Below the pieces are notes generated by a model, which searched no databases, was not told the DNA's origin, and saw only the letters and a list, made by a program, of their open reading frames with translations. Shown here one piece after another: positions 1 through 8,893 of a DNA stretch of 64,000 bases (position 1 is its first letter; every line of letters starts with the position of its first letter). The stretch is taken from assembly GCA_015499995.1 (NCBI GenBank), contig JADNRV010000053.1:1-64000 (forward strand), read 5' to 3'. Position numbers and translations under genes: made by a program. This stretch comes from Flammula alnicola. Taxonomy: Eukaryota > Basidiomycota > Agaricomycetes > Agaricales > Strophariaceae.

Positions 1-1
1 C

Positions 2-315
2 CACCTAGACCGTATTCGACGTGATGCCCACCCTTATTCAAAGAAGGATGGACCCCCATTCGATGAGAAACAGATGACATATTGAGAGATGCGAAGAGGG
101 AAGAGGACAATTTACGAGAGATCGCGAGGAGGATGGAACACAGACGACAAGAGCTAGAGGAAATCCTAAATGACAAAGGAATCCCCACTAAGCTACAAGT
201 TTCACGCACACTGCCCCAACTCTCGACACTCCAAGTCATCACTGACTCACCCGAACCTTCTTCGAGGTTCTCCACAGCCTCGCCGGACCCGACCCCACTC
301 ATTTTTGGTCGCTGA
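2..315 (+). pseudogene. Coding remnant with coiled-coil character, left of TIR element
   Basis: Partial coding sequence entering from the window edge. Frame 2 reads a protein-like stretch (HLDRIRRDAHPYSKKDG...) to a stop near 80, and the adjoining frame continues from about 82 with a charged, helix-prone segment (REEDNLREIARRMEHRRQEL) and then a Ser/Pro-rich stretch ending at 315. One base is apparently gained or lost at about 80. I do not recognise the family. Its position beside a retrotransposon remnant suggests a decayed transposon ORF, but that is inference. Confidence 0.35.
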
Positions 316-330
316 CCCAATACTTTTCAT

Positions 331-1260
331 TCCTCCACTGATTCCTCCCGGAATGACCAGATTCCGGAGGAATGGACCGGAATCCGCAGGAATAGACCGG
401 AATCTGCAGGAATGGACTCAATTCCGCAGGAATCCTGACTGGAATCCACAGGAATGACCAAAATTCCGGATAGGACTTCAACTTGATGGACTTAGACAGA
501 ACTCAGAGAAAAATATCACTCAAAGATTTTGCATCTCTCAGGAATTGAACCCAGAGCCCCGGAAGAAATCCAATAGCTAATATCCCAGACTATTTAACCA
601 TTAGACCAGAGAACTGTTGCTAACCTACCAAAAACATCGGACTACATACCCTATCTATCTATAATATATTTGTAGATTGTGTAACCAATTCTGAGAGATT
701 CAGGGTCAATAGGGTATCATCAGATTCAGAATTTTAAGGAGATTACAAATATGTCTATGTCATCTCACTCGGGTAACTGAAATCACCTTATTTGGTCTGT
801 TTTGGGACCGTGGGAACTTTTTGCCAAAAAAAGTAACTGTAGAGCATGCTTCCAGAATCACAAATATATCAAAATCATGTGACTAGCTGCTTTCGTCATC
901 GAGAAAAACGCAAAAAACTCGCCCGAAGCCGGCGGTTTTGAAAATTGCACTTGCTAAATATGGAATATCTTGATTAGAAATAGGTCCCACAGTCTTATTT
1001 TGATGTCATTTTATGTAATAGTGTGATATTTTCACGTTGTTGCTAAAAATAACCATATTTCCTTTTTTGGAAAAACCGGATTCCGGTGGCCATTCCGTTC
1101 CGGCCATTCCTGTTGGGTATTCCGGTTGCAGCTTATTCCGGTCTGCATTCCTCCGGAATGAAATTTCGCATTTTGGCTGGCCTCTCAGCCAAAATGAATC
1201 AAAAATTATTCCTCCGGAATGACCGGATTCCGCAGGATTCCGGTAGGAATCAGTGGAGGA
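331..1260. mobile_element. 930-bp TIR element (MITE-like) built on GGAAT repeats
   Basis: The left end tcctccactgattcct is matched in reverse complement by the right end at 1245-1260 (aggaatcagtggagga). Similarity continues a few bases further in each arm. Both arms then consist of a loose minisatellite of the words CCGGAAT and GGAATGACC (340-470 and 1075-1250). The interior has no ORF of note. It contains a tRNA-like Pol III box pair on the minus strand (531-620) and a hairpin attttggctg...cagccaaaat near 1172-1196. No transposase is present, so it would be non-autonomous. I found no convincing target-site duplication, which limits family assignment. Confidence 0.6.
531..620 (-). other. tRNA-like sequence with Pol III A and B boxes
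   Basis: On the minus strand an A-box-like tctggtctaatggtta is followed about 50 bases later by gggttcaattcc, which fits the B-box consensus GGTTCRANYCC. The spacing suits a tRNA or tRNA-derived SINE head. The acceptor and T stems do not pair cleanly, so it is more likely a tRNA-derived promoter than a working tRNA gene. It lies inside the 930-bp TIR element. Confidence 0.4.
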
Positions 1261-1381
1261 CAATAAAGACCTCCGCCGACCTATCAAGAAGAGTCAGTCG
1301 GAACCGACACTCCAACTGCTCCGAAAAATCAACAAGTCGATCGAAGGCTTAGTCAAGTCATTCCAGAAACACACCCAGTAA
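1259..1381 (+). pseudogene. Short coding remnant right of TIR element
   Basis: Directly after the right TIR one frame reads DNKDLRRPIKKSQSEPTLQL and continues with a Lys/Leu-rich amphipathic stretch to a stop at 1379-1381. The composition is protein-like. It may be the other side of the ORF interrupted by the TIR element at 331-1260, but the left part already ends in a stop before the element, so the two cannot be joined with confidence. Confidence 0.3.
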
Positions 1382-1440
1382 ATCGACTCAGAACCAGTCA
1401 AAACGACACCGCCCTCCTCCCGCACAGATCAGGAGGCTTT

Positions 1441-1450
1441 AGTATATAAA
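1441..1450 (+). promoter_or_regulatory. TATA-like box upstream of gag-like ORF
   Basis: The sequence agtatataaa lies about 60 bp before the ATG at 1505 and is the only clear TATA motif in the preceding 200 bp. Function is inferred from position only. Confidence 0.3.
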
Positions 1451-1504
1451 TTGTATCTTTTGTACCATAACTCCCCATCTCATCTCATTCCAACCATTCA
1501 CAGC

Positions 1505-2156
1505 ATGTCTATCACCTCTAACATTATCGATCAGCTCATCGACCGCACTGAGGACCTCTCCCTTGAAGAAGCTCCTTCCGACTCCGCCCAAGACCGGGTC
1601 AACGGCAACTCTGTTACCTCTGGCACCACCAGCACCCCCGAGTCTCGCCGTGCAGCAATAGACACGGTCTTCAGTAGGGTACGAAGCAACACCGATGCGG
1701 CTGATCGCCCCGAAGAGCCTGGTCCCAATGCCGTAGAAGCCGAAGCTGAAGACGACGCCATGCCAACCCTCGAGCCGAACCCCGACAACTCCGGTTGGGG
1801 TACTCCTCCCGACTACTCCGGTTGGGGAACCACCGGCGCACCAGGAGCAACCAACTGGACTGATCGGACCGACGTCACGTTCACCTATGAAGAATACACC
1901 AGTCGGGTGACCACCGCGCAAGATTACGCTCAGGTCCAGCGTCTGACCCGCACTCATACCTTGTTAGCCTACGACACCGAAATCCTCCACCAAACACAAA
2001 CGAGCATTGTCGCCCTTCAGGAAGAAATAACACGGCTCCGTGCATACGCCCACACCACCTTCGACAACGCGGTCTGGCATGGCATACACAGGCAGCTCGG
2101 TGCTATGTTTGCCCTCAGAAGGACCTTTGTCCCGGCCCGAGGAAATGTACCCAACG
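1505..2156 (+). pseudogene. Gag-like zinc-knuckle protein, N-terminal part (split by MULE)
   Basis: Open frame from ATG 1505. It has an acidic, Ser/Thr-rich N-terminus, two copies of a DNSGWGTPPDYSGWGT-type repeat at about residues 92-110, and a helical region predicted from 125 to 205, as in the capsid-like part of a Gag. The native reading frame runs to 2156, where a 5.7-kb TIR element begins; beyond that the frame reads a few element-derived residues and stops at 2191. The same frame resumes at 7878 with two CCHC zinc knuckles, after a duplicated 10-bp target. I infer one ancestral ORF of roughly 340 residues, belonging to the LTR element whose 3' LTR is at 8284-8790. No reverse transcriptase or integrase is present. 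Confidence 0.6.
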
Positions 2157-2835
2157 CAGCCTTAGTCGCTAGAATTATATATGATATCTAGGCTGTGGCC
2201 TAAAATACGTTATACATAGATGACAGGTTTGCCCCACTTAGGCCGTTGCCTAAGCCCATGTAACACACTGTATATAGCATGCCGGATGAGCTGGGGCAGG
2301 TTTTGCTCACCTTGCAGGCAGCGGGTAATAGTAAATACACATCAACAATGCATAGATTTGATGGGCAGGCACAAAATATGGTGCTGCACGTCATTGGGGG
2401 CACATTTGAGCACGGGAAAAATTCCTTTAGACTCTGTAAATATTATTTAATCTATTCTAGGTGTTGCCGCAGGTCGGGGAGGGCGGGAGCGGGTGGATTG
2501 GCGCCCATGGCTTTGGATGACGGTCCCATTTGGAGCGGGGCTGATGGTAAACAGCTGTCAACAATGCAGCAAATGATGTCCGGGGTTGTATTTTGGGTGT
2601 TGCTCATCGTCGCGGGCGCTTCTGGGCACGGGAAAAATACCATTGCATAGCCCTGATTTTTCTCTATCCAAATCCGTCATTTGCGCGCGCTATGGGGGGC
2701 GGGACGGGGTGGATTGCAAAGGATGACTTTGGATGTAGTTCTAAAAATAACTAAGATTTCCGGGAGAGCGTCATTGCAATGACATCATTCTATGATTTCA
2801 TGTTCCTGGCAATCTATTTTTAATTCTAGGCACTT
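2157..2835 (+). repeat. Left terminal inverted repeat of the MULE-type element
   Basis: By eye about 95% identical to the reverse complement of 7190-7877 over some 600 bp, with weaker similarity at the outer 35 bp and the inner 30 bp. It contains diverged internal copies of a module ending in a cgtc(g/a)ttgggggcgc...gggaaaaa motif. Confidence 0.8.
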
Positions 2836-3200
2836 CCAATCTATTTTTAATTTCAGGCATGTTCCGATGCGGTTTGGGGCGGGGCTAATGGTAAATAGCT
2901 ATCAATCATGCCGGAAATGATGTCCGGGATGTATTTTTGGTGTGCTGCTCATCGTTGGGGGCGCTTTGGAGCATGGAAAAAATTATTTTGCAGTCTATTA
3001 ATACATTCTGACCATCCTGGGTGTTTCCGCGCCTGCTGGCAGGTGGGAATGGATGGATTGGGGCGCTTGGCTTTAGATGACACTCCCAATTGGGGTGGGG
3101 GTGATAGTAAGCAGACATCAATAATGTTGATTTGATGCTCAGGGTTGCATTTTGGCTTGTGCTTGTCGTTGGGGCCAGTTTCGAAGAGGGAAAAAAATCT
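2300..3200 (+). repeat. Diverged tandem subrepeats of the MULE arm
   Basis: A module with the order 'aatagtaaa..catcaa.aatg', 'gggttgtattttgg', 'gctcatcgt.gggggcgc', 'gggaaaaa' recurs around 2320-2430, 2545-2640, 2888-2985 and 3105-3195. The first two copies lie in the TIR and the later ones in the interior, so the TIR has grown from an older repeated module. Confidence 0.55.
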
Positions 3201-3336
3201 AATGGGATCTAATAATATATTGCTACCCATTGCCGCCCTTTGCACACCTCACGGGGGGCGGGAATAGGTGGATTGGCGAGGATGACTTTGGATGATGTTC
3301 TAAAATTGGACGGAAAGCCGGCTGTGCCTGGTTTTG

Positions 3337-4847
3337 TTATCTATAGATTAGATAGACGGAAAGCACCCAGGCTCGATATTTTTAGATGCGCTCATGCCCT
3401 GTCTCCGTTATCTATAGATTAGATACTCAAGTAAAAAAGATTACATAGAAAACTTTGATATATTTGAACTGCGCTAGGTCATAAGGTATACATATAAAAT
3501 AAAATACAGGACTCGAAACGACAATAAGAATAAGGAGAGCGCACATCGAGGTGAGTAACACGCTCGTCGACTCTCCTGCATCTCATCCTCATGCACGTCC
3601 TTGTCGTCGTATCGGTGCTCCCACCCCCTTGTCGCCACTGAAACCGAGCAGCAGCAGCAGCAGGGGTCGCGCTGCTGCCGCCGCTGCCACCTTGCCATCA
3701 TCGTCGCATCTGAGCAGCAGCGGTCGTGCTGCTCCTCCCCCCGATGTCGTCGCTGCATCTGAGGTGGCCGCTGCTGATCCCCCTGGTCATCGCCGTATCC
3801 GAGCAGCAGCAGCGGTCGTGCTGCCGCTGCTTCCACCGCGTCGCAGACACCATATCCGAGCAGCAGCGGTTGTGCTGCCGCCGCTGCCGCTACCTCACCG
3901 TCGTCGTCGTCTCTGAGCAGCAGCTGTTGTGCTGCGGCTGCTCGGGTACAGATACGGCGAAGGGGGCAAGGTATTCGTACCCGAGCAGCAGCAGCACGAC
4001 GGCTGCTGCTGCTGCTGCGTCCACCTCGTCGCCGTCGACGTGTCTCGGAGCAGCGGCAGCGGTCGTGCTGCTGCCGCGTCGTCACCGTATCCGAGCAGCA
4101 GCAGTATTCGCACTGCTGCTGCTGCTTCCACCTCGTCGTCATCGCCGTATCCATATACGAGCAGCAGCAGCGGTCGTGCTGCTGCTGCTGCTTCCCTCTC
4201 GTCGTTGCCGTATCCGAGCAGCAGCAGGGGGAATTCTGCTGCTGCTGCTTCCACCTCATCGCCGTCACCGTATCATCATATTTCCTATGGAGTGGGTAAG
4301 TGGGGGGAGGGAGAGAGGAAGAGCAGAAAATGAATCGAGTCGCATGACTCGATTCATTGCGCACCGGGTCCTCGCGTCTTCTCACCCGTTACCCCCTTGC
4401 GATTTGGTTGCGATTTGGTCGGACACCTATGCAGTGTCAGTGGGAGGAGAAGGAAGGCGGTGGTGGGGCTGGATGGTTCAGCGAGCGAAGAGGAAGCTGG
4501 CAAGCATAGGGGATGGGCGTCTAACGACGTTGAAAATCGTTGATCGCGGTTCAAGCGGAGCTTTAAATCTCCAGACCGCTCAATTTCCGGAGGGTTCCCG
4601 TCGTCGAGGACAGCGTCAACGCTGTCGCAGAGTTCTAGGAGCTTTAGAAGCTCAATATATCATCATAAAATATGTATTTAATTCAATGGAACTACAATTT
4701 CTAAATATGCTATCCTACACAGATGAAATACATGCTCATATGCGAAAGCGTGGTGATTTCGGGCGCTCGAAATCGAAAACGCTACGCATGGCCGCCTCAA
4801 AGCTTCAGAAATTTAAAACAACATGTTAGATATTATCTATAGATTAG
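3337..4847. repeat. Three dispersed copies of a 15-bp word
   Basis: ttatctatagattag occurs at 3337-3351, 3408-3422 and 4833-4847, flanking the CAG array inside the element. The core ctatag is palindromic. Function unknown. Confidence 0.5.
3640..4265. repeat. CAG/CTG-rich minisatellite with hairpin units
   Basis: About ten imperfect units run gagcagcagcagcggtcg, then tgctgctgctgcttccacc, then tcgtcgtcgccgtatcc. Each unit holds CAG runs facing CTG runs, so each strand can fold into a hairpin. All six frames are open over parts of it, giving poly-Gln, poly-Ala, poly-Ser or poly-Cys, as trinucleotide arrays do. I do not call a gene here. Confidence 0.8.
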
Positions 4848-5509
4848 TTAAAAGCATTTTAGATACTCCAAGGAGCTTCAACGGAATGTCGAGGGACAGA
4901 GGTTTGAAATAACATGAAGGATGTAGAATTGATCCTAGATTTCCTCTTCGTTTCATGCCTAACTTGACTGCAAAGGGTGTATCATTACACATGCCTTCAC
5001 CAAGCCCAAATAAATTTCAGAATTATTATTTGGGATACTATTATTACTGAATTATTTACCTTTCAGAGTATCCAAAGCAGTTCTTAAGGTCCTAAAGGTG
5101 AGATAGATGACTACAGAAGTCCGTAAATCACCATGCATGGCCGGAAATGTAAATAGCACTATACTAGAGGATTAAAGTTCGGCTCAGACCTCACTGAAAT
5201 ATGAAATTTTTCCATTCTAAAAATTTTCCGACACTAATCTACCTAGTTACCTATCAGTTTAACGTCGTCCGAGACATCGTCGACGAGCAAGGTGAAAGAC
5301 GCGGAGACACGGACCGCTTGTCCTAGCCAATCATATCAGTTTCAGGTTACGCCGAAATGCGATCAACCATGGTTGAACGCGGTTCAACGTTCAACGTTCA
5401 GCGCTCAGCGCTCAGCTGTCGCCACCGTGTTTACCCACCCCACTCCAGTCCCCGCCCCTCTCACCCAAACCACCACCACCGCGGCTGCTGCCTCATCAAA
5501 GAAGCATGA

Positions 5510-5720
5510 AGATGAGCAACAGCAGCAGCTCGCTGCTTCGATACTGCTGCTCCTTCGAAACCACGACGAGGAGTGGGAGCAGCAGCACGACCGCTGCCGC
5601 ATCAACACAATGAGGATGAGGACGAACCGCAGCACGACCGCTGCTACATCCATTTCACGAGGACGACGACATGCAGCAGCACGACCGACCATGCTGCCAG
5701 CGCAGCATGCAATCGAGCAT
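5510..5720. repeat. Second CAG-rich block in the MULE interior
   Basis: Several gagcagcagc...acgaccgctgc units similar to the array at 3640-4265 but more decayed. Related words continue weakly to about 6010. There is no convincing coding signal. Confidence 0.6.
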
Positions 5721-6299
5721 GACGACCGTCACCGCGCTGATGTGTCCTTCACATCCCCGCAAGCCATGTCGCAACGCCATTCGGCGTCACCAACCCAGCC
5801 GACTAGGGTGTCACTGCGCACCCCAGCTTGTGCCTCGTCAACCCCCCACCCACCTCGTTGACCATGCACAGGCATACAACGTCGCCAGCACCTGCCTGCG
5901 CCACGACGATGACGACAAAGCGAACTAACACAAGCAGCACTACTGGTGCTTCGACGCAACGACGACGACGAGGCGAACCGGTGGCAGCGGCGGCGGCACT
6001 GGTGTCACCGTCCACGGGTGCACGAAATCGCCGCCGCTGCCATATACCAATCACCAGCCCTATCTGCCCCGCCGTTTGACACCGCGCCGTTTGACATCAG
6101 CAACCCGGAGCCAAATAGGCTGCGACCACGTAACCCGGCCTGCGCCCTGTCGGCGCAACCGCCCACCTCGTCGACCAGCCATGGGCGTATGACATCCCCA
6201 CCACCTTGATCAACGAAGACAATGCCTTTTCGCTCTGCCAGCCGCCCTCCCACTGCCCAATCGACTTCCACCCGCCCTTTGTTATACCCACAGGCCAAA

Positions 6300-6328
6300 G
6301 GAGGGACGACGAAGCCCGTCGTCCCTCC
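6300..6328. other. Perfect 12-bp hairpin
   Basis: ggagggacgacg, then a 5-base loop, then cgtcgtccctcc. It lies in the right half of the MULE-type element, with no gene beside it. Confidence 0.6.
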
Positions 6329-6451
6329 TTGACTTCGAACGTCGTCTGTACGATGTTCGAAGTCTCTTTTCAGCCGCCGCGATCATCCAACCGCATCCAA
6401 GGTAATTGCAGGGCAAGCAGCGGGAGAGTGGCAGGCAGGGATGATAGATAG

Positions 6452-6485
6452 ATGCCCAGAGTGCCATGCCGCGCACTCTGGGCAT
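6452..6485. other. Perfect 13-bp hairpin
   Basis: atgcccagagtgc, then an 8-base loop, then gcactctgggcat. It is the second strong hairpin within 160 bp, again inside the MULE-type element. It could mark the end of a nested element, but no flanking duplication was seen. Confidence 0.6.
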
Positions 6486-7189
6486 TTGTTATATACTTTA
6501 TTAGTAATTTTTCATAATATACTCCATCAACAATTAACGCGCACATGTAACTATGAGAGTGTACGCAAAATTACTGGCATTATTTATTTTTTTGTTGTAC
6601 CCTTGCCTGCCATCATTCCCAGATAAAATTGATACCAATGGATTTGTATTTATGAGTAGATTCCAACTAGATATAAAAAAGCGACGGGACGAATGAATAG
6701 CAGCCACGAGAATGCAAAATCTGTTAGAAAGTGATCAAATCTATTTTTAGCGCCCATCCTATGCCTGCTCGCAAAGAGCTGAAGCTGCCTCCATCCTTTT
6801 TCTTCCTCATTTGCCCAGAAAAATGGTGTCATTCAGTTGTTATTTACTTGCAGATTATGGATATGTATATAGAAATTAGGGGACATGTGAATAGAGACCA
6901 AGGGAATGAAAAAACAACATTTCGGAGTTTTGAAATCTATTTATATCGCTCATCCTCCTGTAGCGTCCGTCGGAGCATCCAAAGATGCATTCATCCTTTC
7001 CTGACCTCTCTTAAGCATAAAAGTAGTACTATATGTTAGCTATTTACTTGTAGAATATGACCATATAATAATATCAATGAAATTACAAAGGGAAGAGCGC
7101 CTGGAGGTCAAAATGTATGGCCATCCATATTTAGAAAGCCATCAAGAGCTATTCCGCTCCGCCATACCGCGTTCCGACGGCCTCGCACT

Positions 7190-7877
7190 AAAAATAGTGT
7201 AGAAGTGCCTTGAATTAAAAATAGGTCGCGAGGAACATGAAATCATAGAATGATGTCATTGCAATGACGCTCTCCCGGAAATCTTAGTTATTTTTAGAAC
7301 TACATCCAAAGTCATCCTTTGCAATCCACCCCGTCCCGCCCCCCATAGCGCGCGCAAATGACGGATTTGGATAGAGAAAAATCAGGGCTATGCAATGGTA
7401 TTTTTCCCGTGCCCAGAAGCGCCCGCGACGATGAGCAACACCCAAAATACAACCCCGGACATCATTTGCTGCATTGTTGACAGCTGTTTACCATCAGCCC
7501 CGCCCCAAATGGGACCGTCATCCAAAGCCATGGGCGCCAATCCACCCGCTCCCGCCCTCTCCGACGCGCGGAAACACCTAGAATAAATCAAATAATATAT
7601 ATAGACCCTAACGGAATTTTTCCCGCGCTCAAATGCGCCCCCAACGACGTGCAGCACCATATTTTGTGCCCGCCCATCAAATCTATGCATTGTTGATGTG
7701 TATTTACTATTACCCGCTGCTTGCAAGGTGAGCAAAACCTGTCCCGGCTCATCCGGCATGTATATATAGTGTGTTACATGGGCTTAGGCAACAGCCTAAG
7801 TGGGGCAAACCTGTCATCTATGTATAATGTATTTTAGGCCACAGCCTAGGTATCATACATGATACCAGCTACTACAG
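7190..7877 (-). repeat. Right terminal inverted repeat of the MULE-type element
   Basis: Reverse-complement partner of 2157-2835. The shared core includes ctaggctgtggcctaaaat near both ends. The two arms differ at scattered single bases, so the insertion is not brand new. Confidence 0.8.
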
Positions 7878-8249
7878 GTGCCCAACGGACCCAGGACCCT
7901 TCGAAGAACACCCCACGTACAATTCGTTCCAACTATAATCGTCGAGAGGTCGGACCCTTCTGGCTCCTCTTCCACCGACAGGAGCGGACGCACTAGGTCT
8001 TCGGCATACCACACTGCTCCCCAATCCCCTATCGTTGGCACACAACGTCGCACGCATTCACACCGACGCTGCTATTCTTGCGGTTCCACCCACCATGTCA
8101 GGAGGGACTGCCGACGATACGTATGCCGCAGTTGCCACGTCCATGCACCAGGCCATGTCACGGCCAATTGTCCCCGATGGGGATCCAGCAGCGACAACGA
8201 TAGTATTGAAATCTATTTCGATGCTGCCGGACAACCAGTCGAAGTCTAG
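7878..8249 (+). pseudogene. Gag-like zinc-knuckle protein, C-terminal part
   Basis: Continuation of the frame broken at 2156. It has a basic, Ser-rich linker followed by two zinc knuckles, CYSCGSTHHVRRDC (CX2CX4HX4C) and CRSCHVHAPGHVTANC (CX2CX6HX4C), then a short acidic tail and a stop at 8247-8249. It has no start codon of its own near the knuckles. CCHC knuckles in this position are the nucleic-acid-binding part of Gag proteins. It stands directly before a polypurine tract and LTR, so no pol gene follows it. Confidence 0.65.
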
Positions 8250-8267
8250 GTCGATACGGAGTCTCGA

Positions 8268-8283
8268 CATAAGAAGGGGGTAA
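8268..8283 (+). other. Polypurine tract of LTR element
   Basis: The purine-rich ataagaagggggtaa abuts the LTR start TGTTACG. This is the position of plus-strand priming in LTR retrotransposons. Confidence 0.6.
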
Positions 8284-8790
8284 TGTTACGACCGTTTCAT
8301 TTCTTTTATCTTATCTTATCTTCACCCGCGCTTAGATGTACGCCAGCTATACTGGACACTTTCTATTTTAGTATGAGTACCTTCCCGGTTCCGGACTATT
8401 TATAGTTTCCATACTTATGCATCCTCGACGACACTATTATCGTTGAGAGGACCCTCCTCTCTCCATTCTGACTCCTCTACATTCCTGACTCCATTCTAAC
8501 GACTCTAAGGGAGTCACCTTATCATGGTCTGTGCACACTCAGAGCTAGTATAAATATCATAGACACGCGACGATGTACTTTAGCTAGTTCTTGAGAATCT
8601 AGACTTCTTGTCTTGCCTCTCTCCTTGCCACGAACGTCTAAGCTCGTCAAGCCTCTAGACACGATCACTTAAGCTCATCTGAGCCTCTAAGTGCGAACGA
8701 TCCAATTCTAGCACTTCTTGACATGACTTTGGAATCACTGGTTGCTCGACTTCGACATCGCAATCACGTTGTTTCTTGCTAGTCGTAACA
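8284..8790 (+). mobile_element. 3' LTR (507 bp) of a gag-only LTR retrotransposon
   Basis: Begins tgttacgac and ends gtcgtaaca, a 9-bp terminal inverted repeat starting TG and ending CA as LTRs do. It is preceded by a polypurine tract and contains a TATA-like tataaata near 8552. No matching 5' LTR is visible in the window, so that end is off the window or lost. The internal part between the gag-like ORF and this LTR is only about 34 bp, so the element lacks pol. Confidence 0.7.
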
Positions 8791-8893
8791 AGTCCTTTAT
8801 ACAAGTCGCTTCTGTTGAAATCAAATCTGCAAGTGCACGATCATCTCAAGATCAGACTGGGGGAAGCAGAGAAATGTGAATTCCGGTTGGCCT

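Larger units (their letters stand above)
2157..7877. mobile_element. 5.7-kb Mutator-like (MULE-type) element, non-autonomous
   Basis: Long inverted arms (2157 to about 2835 and about 7190 to 7877) flank an interior of about 4.4 kb. The element is bordered by gtacccaacg (2147-2156) and gtgcccaacg (7878-7887), a 10-bp target duplication with one mismatch. Arms of several hundred bp with a 9-10 bp duplication are typical of Mutator-like elements. No transposase ORF (no MULE DDE domain) is seen inside. The interior is simple-sequence rich, with CAG/CTG hairpin arrays and low-complexity ORFs that I read as non-coding. Removing the element and one target copy leaves the host gag-like ORF in frame. 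Confidence 0.75.

Noticed and set aside
3474..4829. Long ORFs on both strands (303 and 367 codons) rich in Gln, Ala, Cys and Arg
   Set aside because: They are readings of the CAG/CTG minisatellite in several frames at once. There is no domain, splice support or codon preference for one frame.
5292..5861. 189-codon plus-strand ORF in the MULE interior
   Set aside because: Low-complexity, lies over repeat words, ends arbitrarily; looks non-coding.
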